Of a stretch of DNA of 64,000 bases, positions 18,435-28,805 are shown piece by piece. The notes below the pieces were generated by a model that did no database searches, had not been told where the DNA came from, and worked only from the letters and a program-made list of their open reading frames with translations. The translations under genes and the position numbers were made by a program. Position 1 is the first letter of the stretch. Every line of letters begins with the position of its first letter. The stretch comes from Chelativorans petroleitrophicus. Lineage in GTDB: Bacteria > Pseudomonadota > Alphaproteobacteria > Rhizobiales > Rhizobiaceae. The DNA lies in assembly GCF_025398195.1 (NCBI RefSeq), contig NZ_JAODNV010000004.1, positions 124,001-188,000 of the forward strand, in the 5' to 3' direction.

Positions 18435-19382
18435 TTATACTTGGGCGGGAGCGCCGGCGTTCCCGCTATCCGCTGCAAGGGCCGGCACCTCGGAGGGAAC
18501 TGCCTCTTCCGCCGCCGTCTCGTCCCTGCCCTCGCGCACTTTCAGCAGCATCTTGAGAAGCCGGGCAATGGTCCTCTTCATCTCGAGCCGCGAGACCACC
18601 ATATCCACCATGCCGTGTTCCATCAGATATTCGGCACGCTGGAAGCCCTCGGGCAGCTTCTCACGGATGGTCTGCTCGATCACACGCGGGCCGGCAAAGC
18701 CGATCAGCGCCCCGGGTTCGGCGATATGCACATCGCCCAGCATGGCGTAGGAGGCCGTGACGCCCCCAGTTGTCGGGTTGGTGAGCACGACAATATAGGG
18801 AAGTCCAGCCTCCTTCAGCCGGTCCACCGCGACCGTGGTGCGCGGAAGCTGCATGAGCGACAGGATGCCCTCCTGCATCCGCGCGCCGCCGGAGGCCGCG
18901 AACAGGACAAGCGGCAGTTTGCGCTCCACAGCCGTCTCGAAGCCCCTCACGATGGCCTCGCCCGCCGCCATGCCGAGCGAGCCGCCCATGAAGGCGAAAT
19001 CCTGCACGGTGGCGAGAATTTCGAGTCCCTCAATGCAGCCGATGGCATTGAGCACGGCGTCCTCGAGCCCCGTCTTCGACTTCGCGTCGCGCAAACGATC
19101 CGTATAGCGCCGCTCATCGCGAAATTTCAGCGGATCGAGCGGAACCTTGGGATTTTCGAGCGTCTCATATTTGCCGTCGTCGAAAAAGAACTTCAGCCGC
19201 TCCTTGGCGGCGATCTTCATGTGATAGCCGGAGGAGGGGATGACCCACTGGTTCTCTTCCAAGTCCTTGTGGAAGACCATCTCCCCGGTCTCCGGACACT
19301 TGATCCAGAGATTTTCCGGCATCTCGCGGCGGCCGAGCATGGAGTTGATCTTCGGCCGGACGTAGTTGGTAATCCAGTTCAT
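18435..19382 (-). CDS. accD: Acetyl-CoA carboxylase carboxyltransferase beta subunit
   Basis: A 315-residue AccD, which with AccA transfers the carboxyl group from biotin to acetyl-CoA in fatty-acid synthesis. The N-terminus [16 protein letters not shown] and the crotonase-fold core [14 protein letters not shown] and [13 protein letters not shown] are diagnostic. The zinc ribbon expected at about residues 26-50 in the E. coli protein (two CxxC pairs) is degenerate: only Cys29 is present, with Pro and Ser in place of the second pair. It lies 55 bases after trpA and before folC. Confidence 0.97.
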   Translation of the reverse strand: MNWITNYVRPKINSMLGRREMPENLWIKCPETGEMVFHKDLEENQWVIPSSGYHMKIAAKERLKFFFDDGKYETLENPKVPLDPLKFRDERRYTDRLRDAKSKTGLEDAVLNAIGCIEGLEILATVQDFAFMGGSLGMAAGEAIVRGFETAVERKLPLVLFAASGGARMQEGILSLMQLPRTTVAVDRLKEAGLPYIVVLTNPTTGGVTASYAMLGDVHIAEPGALIGFAGPRVIEQTIREKLPEGFQRAEYLMEHGMVDMVVSRLEMKRTIARLLKMLLKVREGRDETAAEEAVPSEVPALAADSGNAGAPAQV

Positions 19383-19437
19383 GGCCTAGCCTTTGTCGTT
19401 CTTCCGGGCACGTGGATTTGCCTGCGGAAAATGTCGG

Positions 19438-20280
19438 TTATTCGGCGGCCGCCAGCCGCGACTCGCGCACGCCCTGCGCAAGCCCGCGCACTAGGGTCGC
19501 AACCGCCTCGGCGGGATCGGCGATCATCCCGCCGTCCGGCGAGAGCACGTTTGCGACCGCGTTGACGATGGCCGTGCCGACCACGACGCCGTCGGCCGCC
19601 GCTCCTATGACGCGCGCCTGGCTTGCTGTCTTCACGCCGAAACCGACACAGACGGGAAGATCCGTGTGTCGCTTGATGCGGGCTACGGCCTCGGCCACCT
19701 TCCCGGTATCCGGCAGCGCCGAGCCGGTGATGCCCGTCATCGAAACATAGTAGACGAAGCCGGACGTGTTTTCGAGCACCTTAGGTAGGCGCCTGTCATC
19801 CGTCGTCGGCGTGGCGAGCCGGATGAAATTGATACCGGCGCGAAGCGCAGGCAGGCACAGTTCCTCATCGGTCTCCGGTGGAAGATCGACGACGATCAGC
19901 CCGTCGATCCCGGCCGTCTTCGCATCGGCAAGAAACCGGTCAACACCGTAGATGTAGATCGGATTGTAGTAACCCATCATTACGATGGGGGTGGTGTCGT
20001 TTTCCGTGCGGAAGCTCCTGGCCATCTCAAGCGTTCTGGCGAGCGTCTGGCCGTTCCTGAGGGCGCGCTGGCCCGCCGCCTGGATGGCCGGGCCGTCGGC
20101 CATCGGATCCGAGAACGGCATGCCAAGCTCGATGATGTCGGCGCCTGCCTTCGGCAGGGTCTTCATGATCGAAAGCGAGGTCTCATAGTCCGGGTCGCCG
20201 CCCATGAAATAGGTGACGAGCGCCGGCCTGTTCTGCTTTTTCAGCCCGGCAAACAGTGTGTCGATGCGGGTCCCCGTCAT
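19438..20280 (-). CDS. trpA: Tryptophan synthase alpha subunit
   Basis: A 280-residue alpha subunit, which cleaves indole-3-glycerol phosphate to indole. Visible signatures are [10 protein letters not shown], the catalytic glutamate in [15 protein letters not shown], and [11 protein letters not shown]. The chosen ATG at 20280 overlaps the cutA stop (ATGA); an upstream in-frame start would extend it by 10 unconserved residues. Unusually it does not follow trpB directly, because cutA is inserted between them. Confidence 0.96.
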   Translation of the reverse strand: MTGTRIDTLFAGLKKQNRPALVTYFMGGDPDYETSLSIMKTLPKAGADIIELGMPFSDPMADGPAIQAAGQRALRNGQTLARTLEMARSFRTENDTTPIVMMGYYNPIYIYGVDRFLADAKTAGIDGLIVVDLPPETDEELCLPALRAGINFIRLATPTTDDRRLPKVLENTSGFVYYVSMTGITGSALPDTGKVAEAVARIKRHTDLPVCVGFGVKTASQARVIGAAADGVVVGTAIVNAVANVLSPDGGMIADPAEAVATLVRGLAQGVRESRLAAAE

Positions 20281-20602
20281 GCCGGCTCCTTCGTTTCGCT
20301 GCGCAACCAATCGGCATAGGCCTGGTCGGCATGGGTGATTTCCGTCGCTGTGATGGCCGGTACCTCGTAAGGATGAAGCTTACGGACCGCCTTGCAGACG
20401 GCATTGAAATGCTCGGCGCGCGTCTTGAGGAGAAGGGGCACCTCCTTGGCGGTCTCGATCGCCCCCTTCCACCGGTACCGACTCGTGATTGGCGCCAAGA
20501 TGTTCGCACAGGCGGCAAGCCGGTCGCTCACACAAGCGTCAGCGATCCTTCCCGCGGTCTCGCGGTCGGGGCAGTTCACCCAGATGTCGATAAAATGCGC
20601 CA

Positions 20603-20603
<1 letters not shown>
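20277..20603 (-). CDS. cutA: CutA1 divalent-ion tolerance protein
   Basis: A 108-residue CutA1, a small, very stable trimeric protein linked to copper/divalent-ion tolerance whose precise function is unsettled. Signatures are [33 protein letters not shown] and LHPYEVPAI. It sits inside the trp operon: its ATG overlaps the trpB stop (TGATG at 20601-20605) and its stop overlaps the trpA start. The three genes must therefore be co-transcribed and are likely translationally coupled. Confidence 0.95.
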
Positions 20604-21823
<1,220 letters not shown>

Positions 21824-21839
21824 GCCGTCTCCGTTAAAT

Positions 21840-22499
21840 TCAGGTCACGCCCGCCGTCTGCGCAGCCCGCACGGCGGCGAAGAAGGCGCGGATCTTGTCC
21901 GGGTCCTTCGTTCCCGGCGCGCTTTCCACGCCCGACGAGACATCTATGCCGCGCGGCCGCGCAAGGCGAAGCGCCGCGCCGATATTGGCGGCGTTCAGGC
22001 CACCGGAAAGCATGTAGTCCACCTGCCCGTCAAGGGAAGCGAGAAGCCTCCAGTCGAAGGTAATCCCGTTGCCGCCGGGAAGCGTGGCGCCGGCGGGCGG
22101 CTTGGCATCGAGCAGGAAGCGGTCGGCAATACCCCGATAAGCGGCGAGCGCGTCGAGGTCGCTCGCTTCGCGAACGGAGAACGCCTTCATCACGGGCAGG
22201 CCGAAGCGGGTGCGCAGCTCGGCCACGCGCTCCGGGCTTTCGCGTCCGTGAAGCTGCAGCATGTCGGGCTGCATGGTCCCGACAATATGCTCCAGCATGG
22301 CGTCGCTGGCATCCACCGACACGGCCACGGCCTGAGCCCGCCCCCGGGCAGCCTGGCGAAGGCGCGCGGCGCGCTCCGCATCGACATTACGCGGGCTTTT
22401 TTCGAAGAAGATGAAGCCGACATGACTCGCCCCGCCTTCAAGCGCAGCGGCCACGGCTTCCTCGGTCTTCAGCCCGCAGATTTTGATGTCAATCGCCAT
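21840..22499 (-). CDS. trpF: Phosphoribosylanthranilate isomerase
   Basis: A 219-residue TIM-barrel isomerase of tryptophan synthesis. It shows the catalytic cysteine region [24 protein letters not shown], and the late phosphate-binding part [10 protein letters not shown]. It is the first gene of the minus-strand operon with trpB, cutA, trpA, accD and folC. The 133-base space upstream should hold the operon promoter, but I could not identify a convincing -35/-10 pair or a leader peptide rich in tryptophan codons there. Confidence 0.96.
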   Translation of the reverse strand: MAIDIKICGLKTEEAVAAALEGGASHVGFIFFEKSPRNVDAERAARLRQAARGRAQAVAVSVDASDAMLEHIVGTMQPDMLQLHGRESPERVAELRTRFGLPVMKAFSVREASDLDALAAYRGIADRFLLDAKPPAGATLPGGNGITFDWRLLASLDGQVDYMLSGGLNAANIGAALRLARPRGIDVSSGVESAPGTKDPDKIRAFFAAVRAAQTAGVT

Positions 22500-22632
22500 G
22501 GCGGTTGCAGTGGCACGAAATGGCGGAGGAGTCGAGGGCAGTGTCGGCCGGTACCCCGGTACTATGTGAATGATAATGGGCCTGATGTCGATAAACCAGC
22601 CAAGCGAGCCTGCTGCTGGCTATTCACCATTC

Positions 22633-23388
22633 TCACCCAAACCGGATTGCCTGCAGCGCAGTGCCGTTCCGCTTGAGCCAAGCCTTGCAACGCTCGGTAT
22701 CCGGGCAGAGCGCGTTGCACAGCTTCCAGAACCGGGGGCCGTGATTCATCTCCTTCAGATGCGCCACTTCATGCGCCACCAGATAGTTGATGACGGGGGG
22801 CGGGGCCATCATGATCCGCCACGAAAAAGACAGCACCCCGTCCGAAGTGCAGGAGCCCCAGCGGCTGGTCGTGTCCTTGTAGCGGATCGCCTTGGCGCGC
22901 AGTCCTATCGTCTGGGTGTGGCGCGCCACCAGCGCCTCGATGTCCCGGCGCGCCTCCCGCTTGAGGAAATCCGCCACACGGCGCGGCAGATGTCGCCGGT
23001 CCCCGTTGACGACGAGCGCGGGCTGGCCTTCGACCGTCGCTACCCTAACGGTCCCCCGAACGCCAGGTTCATGCACGATTAGGTGCGCCACTCCGCGCAG
23101 CGGGATCTTTATGCCCGGGCGTACGAGCGGCTGTTCGGGGAGCTTCTTCAGCCGCTCTTCAAGCCAGCCGTGATGGCGCTCCAGAAATCGCTGCACTTCG
23201 TGCAGCGATACGCCCGGCGGTATCGTGACCCGCAGTTCGCTTCCTCTCGGCGCGATGCGGAGGATCAGCCGGCGGGCGCGGCCGTTTTCCACGATCCTCA
23301 GCGGCAGTTCGCGCCCGGCCACCCGATGGATGTGTCCGGCTGGCGGGGAGGCCTTCAAGGGAGCGCGCTGGAGGGGGCGGTACGGCAT
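22633..23388 (-). CDS. YgjP-type (M48-like) zinc metallopeptidase
   Basis: A protein of about 251 residues in the YgjP/DUF45 metal-dependent hydrolase family. It shows the HExxH site as VAHEVAHLKEMNHGPRFW, with a third histidine downstream. Preceding it is RWGSCTSDGVLSFSWR, which is also conserved in this family. No signal peptide or membrane segment is visible, so it should be cytoplasmic. The substrate is unknown. The frame extends to a TTG at 23412; the first ATG, at 23388, is used here. Confidence 0.85.
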   Translation of the reverse strand: MPYRPLQRAPLKASPPAGHIHRVAGRELPLRIVENGRARRLILRIAPRGSELRVTIPPGVSLHEVQRFLERHHGWLEERLKKLPEQPLVRPGIKIPLRGVAHLIVHEPGVRGTVRVATVEGQPALVVNGDRRHLPRRVADFLKREARRDIEALVARHTQTIGLRAKAIRYKDTTSRWGSCTSDGVLSFSWRIMMAPPPVINYLVAHEVAHLKEMNHGPRFWKLCNALCPDTERCKAWLKRNGTALQAIRFG

Positions 23389-23499
23389 TCCGGCACCATA
23401 AGCGATTCGCAATTGTTTTGCGCAATTCCGGAGAGAAAGCTGGCGTCCACTTTTTCCCGGGATTGCGCTGAGGAGCCGTCGCCGAAACCCGGCCCGAAC

Positions 23500-23526
23500 A
23501 AAGAAACGGCGCCCTGAAGGGCGCCG
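23500..23526 (-). terminator. Terminator of the DUF2852 gene
   Basis: CGGCGCCC (23507-23514) pairs with GGGCGCCG (23519-23526) around a 4-base loop. Read on the minus strand the hairpin is followed by TTTCTTT. It lies 28 bases after the stop of the gene at 23555-23986. Confidence 0.78.
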
Positions 23527-23554
23527 AACATGCTGGAGGTCGGACTGTGCGTGC

Positions 23555-23986
23555 TCAGTTCAGGTCCGTCACGCTGGAGCCGGTGTCGTCAGGGCCTCGG
23601 CTGGCCCTGTTCCTGCGCTCCTGCATGAAGCGGTCGAACTCCTCCTGGTCCTTGGCGCGGCGCAGCTCACGTACATACTCGTCAAACTCGTCGCGCATGG
23701 CATCGAGCTTGCGGCGCTCTTCCGCCAGGCGCTCCAACTCCTTCTCACGCCATTCGTCGAAGGCGATGTTGCCCGTGCGCGCATGGGCGCGGCTGGCGCG
23801 GCGGCAATTTACAAACATGCCGTCGGTGGCGCGATTCACGTCCCGCTTGAAGTCTCCGAGGCGGTCGCCCCACAGGATGTAAGCCAGCATCGCGAGTCCC
23901 AGCGGCCACCAGACCATGAAGCCGATCACCATGATGGCGATCGTCGCCGGCGTCCAAGCCGGGCGGATAAGGGCAGAATGGGTCAT
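23555..23986 (-). CDS. DUF2852 membrane protein
   Basis: A 143-residue protein of the DUF2852 family, which is largely restricted to alphaproteobacteria and has no known function. One membrane segment (about residues 12-32, IAIMVIGFMVWWPLGLAML) is followed by a hydrophilic, charged helical tail (ERLAEERRKLDAMRDEFDEY) likely to form a coiled coil in the cytoplasm. The ATG at 23986 has AGGAACTGCTG upstream. The longer open frame to 24124 is not supported by any conserved sequence. It stands alone between terminators and other genes. Confidence 0.85.
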   Translation of the reverse strand: MTHSALIRPAWTPATIAIMVIGFMVWWPLGLAMLAYILWGDRLGDFKRDVNRATDGMFVNCRRASRAHARTGNIAFDEWREKELERLAEERRKLDAMRDEFDEYVRELRRAKDQEEFDRFMQERRNRASRGPDDTGSSVTDLN

Positions 23987-24167
23987 CGTCAGCAGTTCCT
24001 CATTGGGGTTGTCGGGGGCGCGGCCGCTAAATCTGACATGGTAAGGGCCATATCGGCTTTCAAGATACGCCACACCAAAAAGCGAATTCCGCAGGAACGT
24101 CTTTTTCCTACTAGGCGAAATCAAAACGAGGGATGCCGCATGCGCGGCTCAGATCGCGGCCCGAGTC

Positions 24168-24944
24168 TCAGCCGCTGCAGCGATCCACCAGAGATGCCGT
24201 TACACGCAGGATGAGATCAATGTCCTGCGGGCGTGAAAGGCGGTGATCTCCGTCCCGGATGAGGGAGAGGGTGACGTCGTCGGCCGGCAGATGCTCAACG
24301 AGGCGCATGGCGTGCGTATAGGGCACGTCCGGATCGACCATGCCCTGCAGGATGTGCACGGGGCAATGGGTGTCAATGATTCCCTTGAGCACCCGGTTTG
24401 CGCGGCCATCCTCGAAGAGGGCTCTGGTATAGATATTGGGTTCCGGTGAATACTCGGAAGCCTCCTCGATATAGCCCTGTTCCTCCAGGGCTCGGCGCTG
24501 CTCTTCCGTGAGCTTGGGCTCCATCAGCTCGGTGGTGAAGTCCGGCGCCGGCGCCAGCAGCAGCAATCCGCAGACCCGCGCGCCTTCGCCGGCCTTGTGC
24601 AACTCCTCGATCATGCGCAGCGCGATCCATGCGCCCATGGAAGAACCGACGAGGATCTGCCTTCCGGTCGTGAAGTGTCGGAAGACGGCAAGGCTCTCGG
24701 AAAGCCAGCGCGAAATGGTGCCCTCGATGAACACGCCGCCTGATTCGCCATGGCCGGAATAGTCATGCCGCGTGCAGGCGAGACCGCGCTCGCCCGCCCA
24801 GGCGTCGAGCGCCGCGGCCTTCGTGCCGCTCATGTCCGAGCGGTAGCCCCCAAGCCATACGAGCCCCGGCATATTTCCCGGCCGGTGACGTACGGCGATC
24901 GGGTTGCCTCCGACATCGATGAAGACCGGCTCGTCTCGGTTCAT
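24168..24944 (-). CDS. Alpha/beta hydrolase
   Basis: A 258-residue serine hydrolase with the alpha/beta fold. The nucleophile elbow is LVGSSMGAWIA, the oxyanion region is WLGGYRSDMSGTKA, and the acid and histidine positions fit VDPDVPYTHA and GDHRLS. There is no signal peptide. The ATG at 24944 has GGGAGC upstream; a TTG at 24962 would add six residues. The substrate cannot be told from sequence; it resembles cytoplasmic carboxylesterases or peptidases of rhizobia. Divergent from infC. Confidence 0.83.
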   Translation of the reverse strand: MNRDEPVFIDVGGNPIAVRHRPGNMPGLVWLGGYRSDMSGTKAAALDAWAGERGLACTRHDYSGHGESGGVFIEGTISRWLSESLAVFRHFTTGRQILVGSSMGAWIALRMIEELHKAGEGARVCGLLLLAPAPDFTTELMEPKLTEEQRRALEEQGYIEEASEYSPEPNIYTRALFEDGRANRVLKGIIDTHCPVHILQGMVDPDVPYTHAMRLVEHLPADDVTLSLIRDGDHRLSRPQDIDLILRVTASLVDRCSG

Positions 24945-25041
24945 GGTGATGCTCCCTGGCAAATGCAGGTTTCCTTAACAGGAGCGGGCGCTCGATTGCG
25001 CCTCGGTTGAGCGCGCTTCCGTCGTGATTCTTTGCCCCGGT

Positions 25042-25078
25042 TATGCTATTGACACAGCATACGGCAAGCCCACATACG
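25042..25078 (+). promoter_or_regulatory. Candidate infC promoter with inverted repeat
   Basis: TTGACA (25049-25054) lies 18 bases before CATACG (25073-25078), a plausible though weak -10. The -35 hexamer sits in the loop of an inverted repeat, TATGCT (25042-25047) and AGCATA (25056-25061), which could be an operator. Confidence 0.4.
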
Positions 25079-25116
25079 CGTCGCTTGCCGTTGGGGTAAC
25101 GCATTTCGTCAACGAT

Positions 25117-25124
25117 TGAGGAGA
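25117..25124 (+). promoter_or_regulatory. infC ribosome binding site
   Basis: TGAGGAGA lies eight bases before an ATT codon at 25133 and not before any ATG or GTG, so it decides the non-canonical start of infC. Confidence 0.85.
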
Positions 25125-25132
25125 CAACGACC

Positions 25133-25669
25133 ATTCGCAGACCATTCAAAGCGCCGCCGACCGTCAAGGAAGGTCCCCGCGCCAATCGCGAGATCCGGGT
25201 TCCCCGGGTTCAGCTTATCGATGAGGAGGGTAAAAATCGGGGCATCGTATCGATCGAGGATGCGCTGGAGGCCGCCCAGGAGGCAGGCCTAGACCTCGTC
25301 GAGGTGTCGCCGAATGCCGATCCGCCCGTCTGCAAGATCGCCGATCTCGGCAAACTCAAATATATGAGCCAGAAAAAGGCAGCCGAGGCGCGCAAGAAAC
25401 AAAAGACCATCGAGATCAAAGAAATCAAGATGCGGCCGAACATCGACACTCATGATTATGAGACAAAGATGAAGGCCGTGCGCCGCTTCTTTGAAGAGGG
25501 CGACAAGGTGAAGCTTACCTTGCGCTTCCGTGGCCGTGAGATGGCCCATCTGGAGCTTGGCATGAAACTTCTCGAGCGCGTTCGCGAGGACGTGCAAGAA
25601 ATTGCCAAGGTCGAGGCGGAGCCCAAGCTCGAGGGCCGTCAGATGATGATGGTGCTCGCTCCCCGATAA
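25133..25669 (+). CDS. infC: Translation initiation factor IF-3 (ATT start)
   Basis: A 178-residue IF-3, which keeps ribosomal subunits apart and proofreads the start codon. The N domain shows [19 protein letters not shown] and [11 protein letters not shown], then a lysine-rich linker and the C domain with [14 protein letters not shown]. The only start consistent with the family N-terminus and the GAGGAG site is ATT at 25133; the first ATG (25365) falls inside the protein. IF-3 rejects ATT starts, so this codon implies the classical autoregulation by IF-3 abundance. It is followed by rpmI and rplT, the usual trio. Confidence 0.95.
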   Translation: MRRPFKAPPTVKEGPRANREIRVPRVQLIDEEGKNRGIVSIEDALEAAQEAGLDLVEVSPNADPPVCKIADLGKLKYMSQKKAAEARKKQKTIEIKEIKMRPNIDTHDYETKMKAVRRFFEEGDKVKLTLRFRGREMAHLELGMKLLERVREDVQEIAKVEAEPKLEGRQMMMVLAPR

Positions 25670-25725
25670 ATCGGCCGTAGGCCGGGTGCCGCAGGCGCCC
25701 GCCTTGCCCGCCGAGAAGCGGATGG

Positions 25726-25754
25726 TTGCGCTTTTGCGGTACTGCCGCTATAAC
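25726..25754 (+). promoter_or_regulatory. Promoter of rpmI-rplT
   Basis: TTGCGC (25726-25731), exactly 17 bases, then TATAAC (25749-25754). It lies 57 bases after infC and about 110 before rpmI, giving a leader that begins just before three hairpins. Confidence 0.6.
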
Positions 25755-25766
25755 GCCGCGTCTTTC

Positions 25767-25847
25767 GAGCCGCCCGGCAGGGCATGCCGTGGCGGCTCCG
25801 AATGCTTCCGGGCCTTGGCCCGGCCAACGAACAGGCGCTGAAGCGCC
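25767..25847 (+). ncRNA. Three-hairpin leader of rpmI-rplT
   Basis: Three successive stem-loops fill the leader. The first is 25767-25798 (GAGCCGCC with GGCGGCTC, plus an inner CGGCA/TGCCG arm and one bulged T). The second is 25808-25823 (CCGGGC/GCCCGG). The third is 25834-25847 (GGCGC/GCGCC), ending just before the AAGGAGAAG ribosome site. The position fits an L20-responsive autoregulatory leader, as known in other bacteria, but this structure is only inferred. Confidence 0.45.
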
Positions 25848-25863
25848 CATAAGGAGAAGCAAA

Positions 25864-26064
25864 ATGCCCAAGCTGAAGACAAAATCGGCCGCCAAGAAGC
25901 GGTTCAAGGTGACCGCCACCGGCCGGGTCAAGGTGCAGGCCGCCGGCAAGCGCCATGGCATGATCAAGCGTTCCAACAAGTTCATCCGCAACGCGCGCGG
26001 CACGATGGTGCTTTCCGATCCCGACACGAAGATCGTGAAGCCCTTCATGCCCTATAGTTTCTAG
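25864..26064 (+). CDS. rpmI: 50S ribosomal protein L35
   Basis: A 66-residue basic ribosomal protein. [20 protein letters not shown] is the family N-terminus, and the family-typical [11 protein letters not shown] and MPYSF end follow. It is preceded by AAGGAGAAG and lies 27 bases before rplT. It has its own promoter and a structured leader, so its expression need not follow infC. Confidence 0.98.
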   Translation: MPKLKTKSAAKKRFKVTATGRVKVQAAGKRHGMIKRSNKFIRNARGTMVLSDPDTKIVKPFMPYSF

Positions 26065-26091
26065 CGGTTTCAGGAACGAAGGAGTTTCGTC

Positions 26092-26493
26092 ATGGCACGC
26101 GTGAAGAGGGGCGTAACCGCCCACGCCAAGCACAAGAAGGTCCTGAAAGCCGCCAAGGGCTTCTACGGCCGCCGCAAGAACACGATCCGCATCGCCAAGC
26201 AGGCGGTGGAGCGTTCGCTGCAGTATGCCTATCGCGACCGCCGGAACAAGAAGCGCAATTTTCGCGCGCTGTGGATCCAGCGCATCAATGCTGCCGCCCG
26301 CGAGCATGGGCTGACCTATGGGCGCCTGATCGACGGGCTGAACAAGGCGGGCATCGAGATCGACCGCAAGGTGCTGGCCGACATGGCCGTGCGCGAGCCG
26401 CAGGCTTTCGCCGCCATCGTGGCCAAGGCCAAGAAGGCGCTCGAATATCTGAAGGATACCACGCCGAACCAGTTTGAGAGCGCTGTCGCTTAA
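26092..26493 (+). CDS. rplT: 50S ribosomal protein L20
   Basis: A 133-residue L20, an early assembly protein that binds 23S rRNA and in other bacteria represses its own operon by binding the leader. [35 protein letters not shown] and [11 protein letters not shown]-like (here [11 protein letters not shown]) elements are present. A strong terminator follows the stop. Confidence 0.98.
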   Translation: MARVKRGVTAHAKHKKVLKAAKGFYGRRKNTIRIAKQAVERSLQYAYRDRRNKKRNFRALWIQRINAAAREHGLTYGRLIDGLNKAGIEIDRKVLADMAVREPQAFAAIVAKAKKALEYLKDTTPNQFESAVA

Positions 26494-26527
26494 GCCCAGC
26501 GCTCCCGGACAGAGGCAGTAATTCGGG

Positions 26528-26560
26528 AACCCGCGCTGGTAGGGCTGGCGCGGGTTTTTT
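26528..26560 (+). terminator. Rho-independent terminator of rplT
   Basis: AACCCGCGC (26528-26536) pairs with GCGCGGGTT (26548-26556) and runs into TTTTTT. A textbook terminator 34 bases after the L20 stop. Confidence 0.92.
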
Positions 26561-26591
26561 CGTTGAGGATGGGTTTAGAGGGGCGATAGGG

Positions 26592-27482
26592 ATGGCAAGG
26601 CTTGCCAAGGAGGGTTGGCCGGATGCTCCCTCGCAGCACGCGCTGGCGGAACTGCAGCGTCTTCTCGCCTCGGGCGAGAGGAAGCGCATTGCCTCGGCTG
26701 TCCTCAATGGGCGCAGGATCTGGATCAAGCGCTATGACACTGAGCGCAAGCCGCTGGCAAAGCGCCTGCACGAACTGCTTTCCCCGCTTGCTCCGAAAGC
26801 GTTCATGCGCGCCTCGCCGCTGGTCAATGCGCAGCGTGCGGTTGAACGCGAGCTGCGCAAGATGGAGGCATTCCGCACTGCCGGTTTCGCAGTGCCGCCG
26901 CTGGTCTGTAGCGGGGAAGCCGTGATCGTCCTCGGCCATGTGAACGGCATCGCAGCCGGTGCGCTCCTGGAGCTGCGGGAAACCGATCCGCAGGCCCATG
27001 ATGACCTGCTTATCGGCACGGCGGCGGCCCTTGGCCGCGTTCACGCCGCTGGCCTTTGCCACGGCCGACCTCATGTGCGCGACATGTTCCTGGAAGAGGG
27101 CCGATGGGGGTTCATCGACTTTGAGGAGGAGCCGGAGGCAGTCATGCCGCTGCGCACGGCGCAGGCCCGAGATCTGTGGCTGCTTTTCCTGCAGATTTCC
27201 TCGCGCGCCCTTTTACCGGAGACGCAGGACAAGGCACTGGCCGCTTATCTCGCCAACGCACCGGCCGGTGTGCTGGATGCGCTTCTTCCGATCGTCGGCT
27301 TCTTTTCGCCCTTGCTTCCGCCGCTCGCCTTGTTGGAAAAGATGGCGGCACTCGGCAGCGACGGGCGCCGCATCCTGAAGGGGACGGAGTTCTTGAAGCG
27401 TGCCCTCTCGCAGGAGAGCGCACCTGCCGGTCAGCGGCAAGGTGCGGCCGTGCTGACCGAGGGGGTGAAGGAAGGACCATGA
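26592..27482 (+). CDS. Kinase-fold protein (WaaP/InaA/Bud32-like)
   Basis: A 296-residue protein with features of small lipopolysaccharide/Bud32-type kinases. A lysine in the strand RRIWIKRYD fits the ATP lysine, with [18 protein letters not shown] as the following helix. The catalytic loop region reads [12 protein letters not shown], and the metal-binding aspartate is in FIDFEEEP. The usual HGDxHxxN loop is not present: Arg occupies the Asp position and Asp the Asn position, so activity is uncertain, though a GRPxxRD loop may be normal for this subfamily. There is no signal peptide. Its stop overlaps the pheS ATG (ATGA at 27479-27482). Confidence 0.65.
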   Translation: MARLAKEGWPDAPSQHALAELQRLLASGERKRIASAVLNGRRIWIKRYDTERKPLAKRLHELLSPLAPKAFMRASPLVNAQRAVERELRKMEAFRTAGFAVPPLVCSGEAVIVLGHVNGIAAGALLELRETDPQAHDDLLIGTAAALGRVHAAGLCHGRPHVRDMFLEEGRWGFIDFEEEPEAVMPLRTAQARDLWLLFLQISSRALLPETQDKALAAYLANAPAGVLDALLPIVGFFSPLLPPLALLEKMAALGSDGRRILKGTEFLKRALSQESAPAGQRQGAAVLTEGVKEGP

Positions 27483-28564
27483 ACGACTTGGACCAACTCG
27501 AAAGAACGATCCTTGCGGAGATTTCCGCAGCCGGCGACGAGCAGGCTCTGGAAGCCGTTCGCGTGGCGGCGCTCGGCAAGAAGGGCTCCGTTTCGGAGAA
27601 GCTGAAGATGCTGGGTTTGATGTCGCCCGAGGAGCGGAAGGTGATGGGCGCCGCCATCAACGGGCTCAAGGACCGCGTGACCGAAGCACTCAGTGTACGC
27701 CGGGCAGAACTGCGCGAAGCGGCCATCGCGGCGCGGCTCGAGCGCGAGAAGGTCGATGTGACGCTGCCCGTGCCGCGCGCGCCGGCCGAACGCGGCCGCA
27801 TCCACCCCATCACCCAGGTGATCGACGAAATCGCTGCCATTTTCGGCGACCTCGGCTTTTCGATCGCCGAGGGACCGGACATCGAGACGGATTACTACAA
27901 CTTTACCGCGCTCAACTTCCCCGAAGGGCATCCGGCCCGGGAGATGCACGATACCTTCTTCTTCGAGCCGGACGAGAAGGGTGAGCGCAAGCTTCTGCGC
28001 ACGCATACTTCGCCTGTGCAGATTCGCACCATGGAAGCCCAGAAGCCGCCCATTCGCATCGTCATCCCCGGCAAGACCTACCGCGCGGACTCGGACGCCA
28101 CCCACACGCCCATGTTCCATCAGCTCGAGGGGTTGGTGATCGACCGGACGGCCAACGTCGCCAACATGAAGTGGGTGCTGACCGAGTTCTGCAGGGCCTA
28201 TTTCGAGGTGCCGCAGATCAACATGCGCTTCCGGCCGAGCTTCTTCCCCTTCACGGAACCGAGCCTTGAGGTGGACATCCAGTGCGACCGCTCCAAGCCC
28301 GGCGAGATCCGTTTCGGCGAGGGCAACGACTGGCTGGAGATCCTCGGCTGCGGCATGGTGCACCCGAATGTGCTGCGCTATGGCGGGCTCGACCCGGACG
28401 AGTACCAGGGCTTCGCCTGGGGCATGGGCATCGACCGCATCGCCATGCTGAAATACGGCATGCCGGACTTGCGCGCCTTCTTCGACGCCGACGTGCGCTG
28501 GCTGGAGCACTACGGTTTCCGCCCGCTCGACCTGCCGACGCTGTTCGGCGGTCTGAGCTCGTGA
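27479..28564 (+). CDS. pheS: Phenylalanyl-tRNA synthetase alpha subunit
   Basis: A 361-residue class II synthetase alpha chain. The N-terminal coiled coil (about 1-90) binds tRNA. Motif 2 is in [14 protein letters not shown] with [10 protein letters not shown], followed by the motif 3 region [17 protein letters not shown]. The ATG at 27479 overlaps the preceding kinase-like gene; longer upstream frames run through that gene and are artefacts. It forms the active alpha2-beta2 enzyme with PheT, which here lies 560 bases downstream behind two small genes. Confidence 0.98.
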   Translation: MNDLDQLERTILAEISAAGDEQALEAVRVAALGKKGSVSEKLKMLGLMSPEERKVMGAAINGLKDRVTEALSVRRAELREAAIAARLEREKVDVTLPVPRAPAERGRIHPITQVIDEIAAIFGDLGFSIAEGPDIETDYYNFTALNFPEGHPAREMHDTFFFEPDEKGERKLLRTHTSPVQIRTMEAQKPPIRIVIPGKTYRADSDATHTPMFHQLEGLVIDRTANVANMKWVLTEFCRAYFEVPQINMRFRPSFFPFTEPSLEVDIQCDRSKPGEIRFGEGNDWLEILGCGMVHPNVLRYGGLDPDEYQGFAWGMGIDRIAMLKYGMPDLRAFFDADVRWLEHYGFRPLDLPTLFGGLSS

Positions 28565-28568
28565 GCCG

Positions 28569-28805
28569 ATGCCGACGCTGCTTATATGGAGGGGATACAA
28601 ATTCCGCTTCTATTCATCTGATGCGTTCGAACCGCCTCATGTTCATACTGCGACGGATGGAAAGCCTGCCAAGGTCTGGTTGCGGAGTTTGGAGGTAGAG
28701 TACCAGTACGGTTACAATGAGCGCGAGATGAAGGAACTCTTGGCGATCGTTTCGGAGAACCGCGATGCCTGGATCGGAGCGTGGAATGAGTTCTTCGGAT
28801 TTTGA
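28569..28805 (+). CDS. DUF4160 protein
   Basis: A 78-residue protein of the DUF4160 family. MPTLLIWRGYKFRFYSSDAF then PPHVHTATDGKPAKVWL gives the family pattern of an N-terminal beta-hairpin and a PPHVH motif. It begins four bases after the pheS stop and overlaps the next gene by 20 bases. DUF4160 genes are commonly paired with DUF2442 genes and have been suggested, without proof that I know of, to be toxin-antitoxin-like. The function is unknown. Confidence 0.85.
   Translation: MPTLLIWRGYKFRFYSSDAFEPPHVHTATDGKPAKVWLRSLEVEYQYGYNEREMKELLAIVSENRDAWIGAWNEFFGF

Noticed and set aside
22500-22632. Trp leader peptide or attenuator before trpF
   Set aside because: No short frame with tandem TGG codons and no terminator/antiterminator pair is visible.
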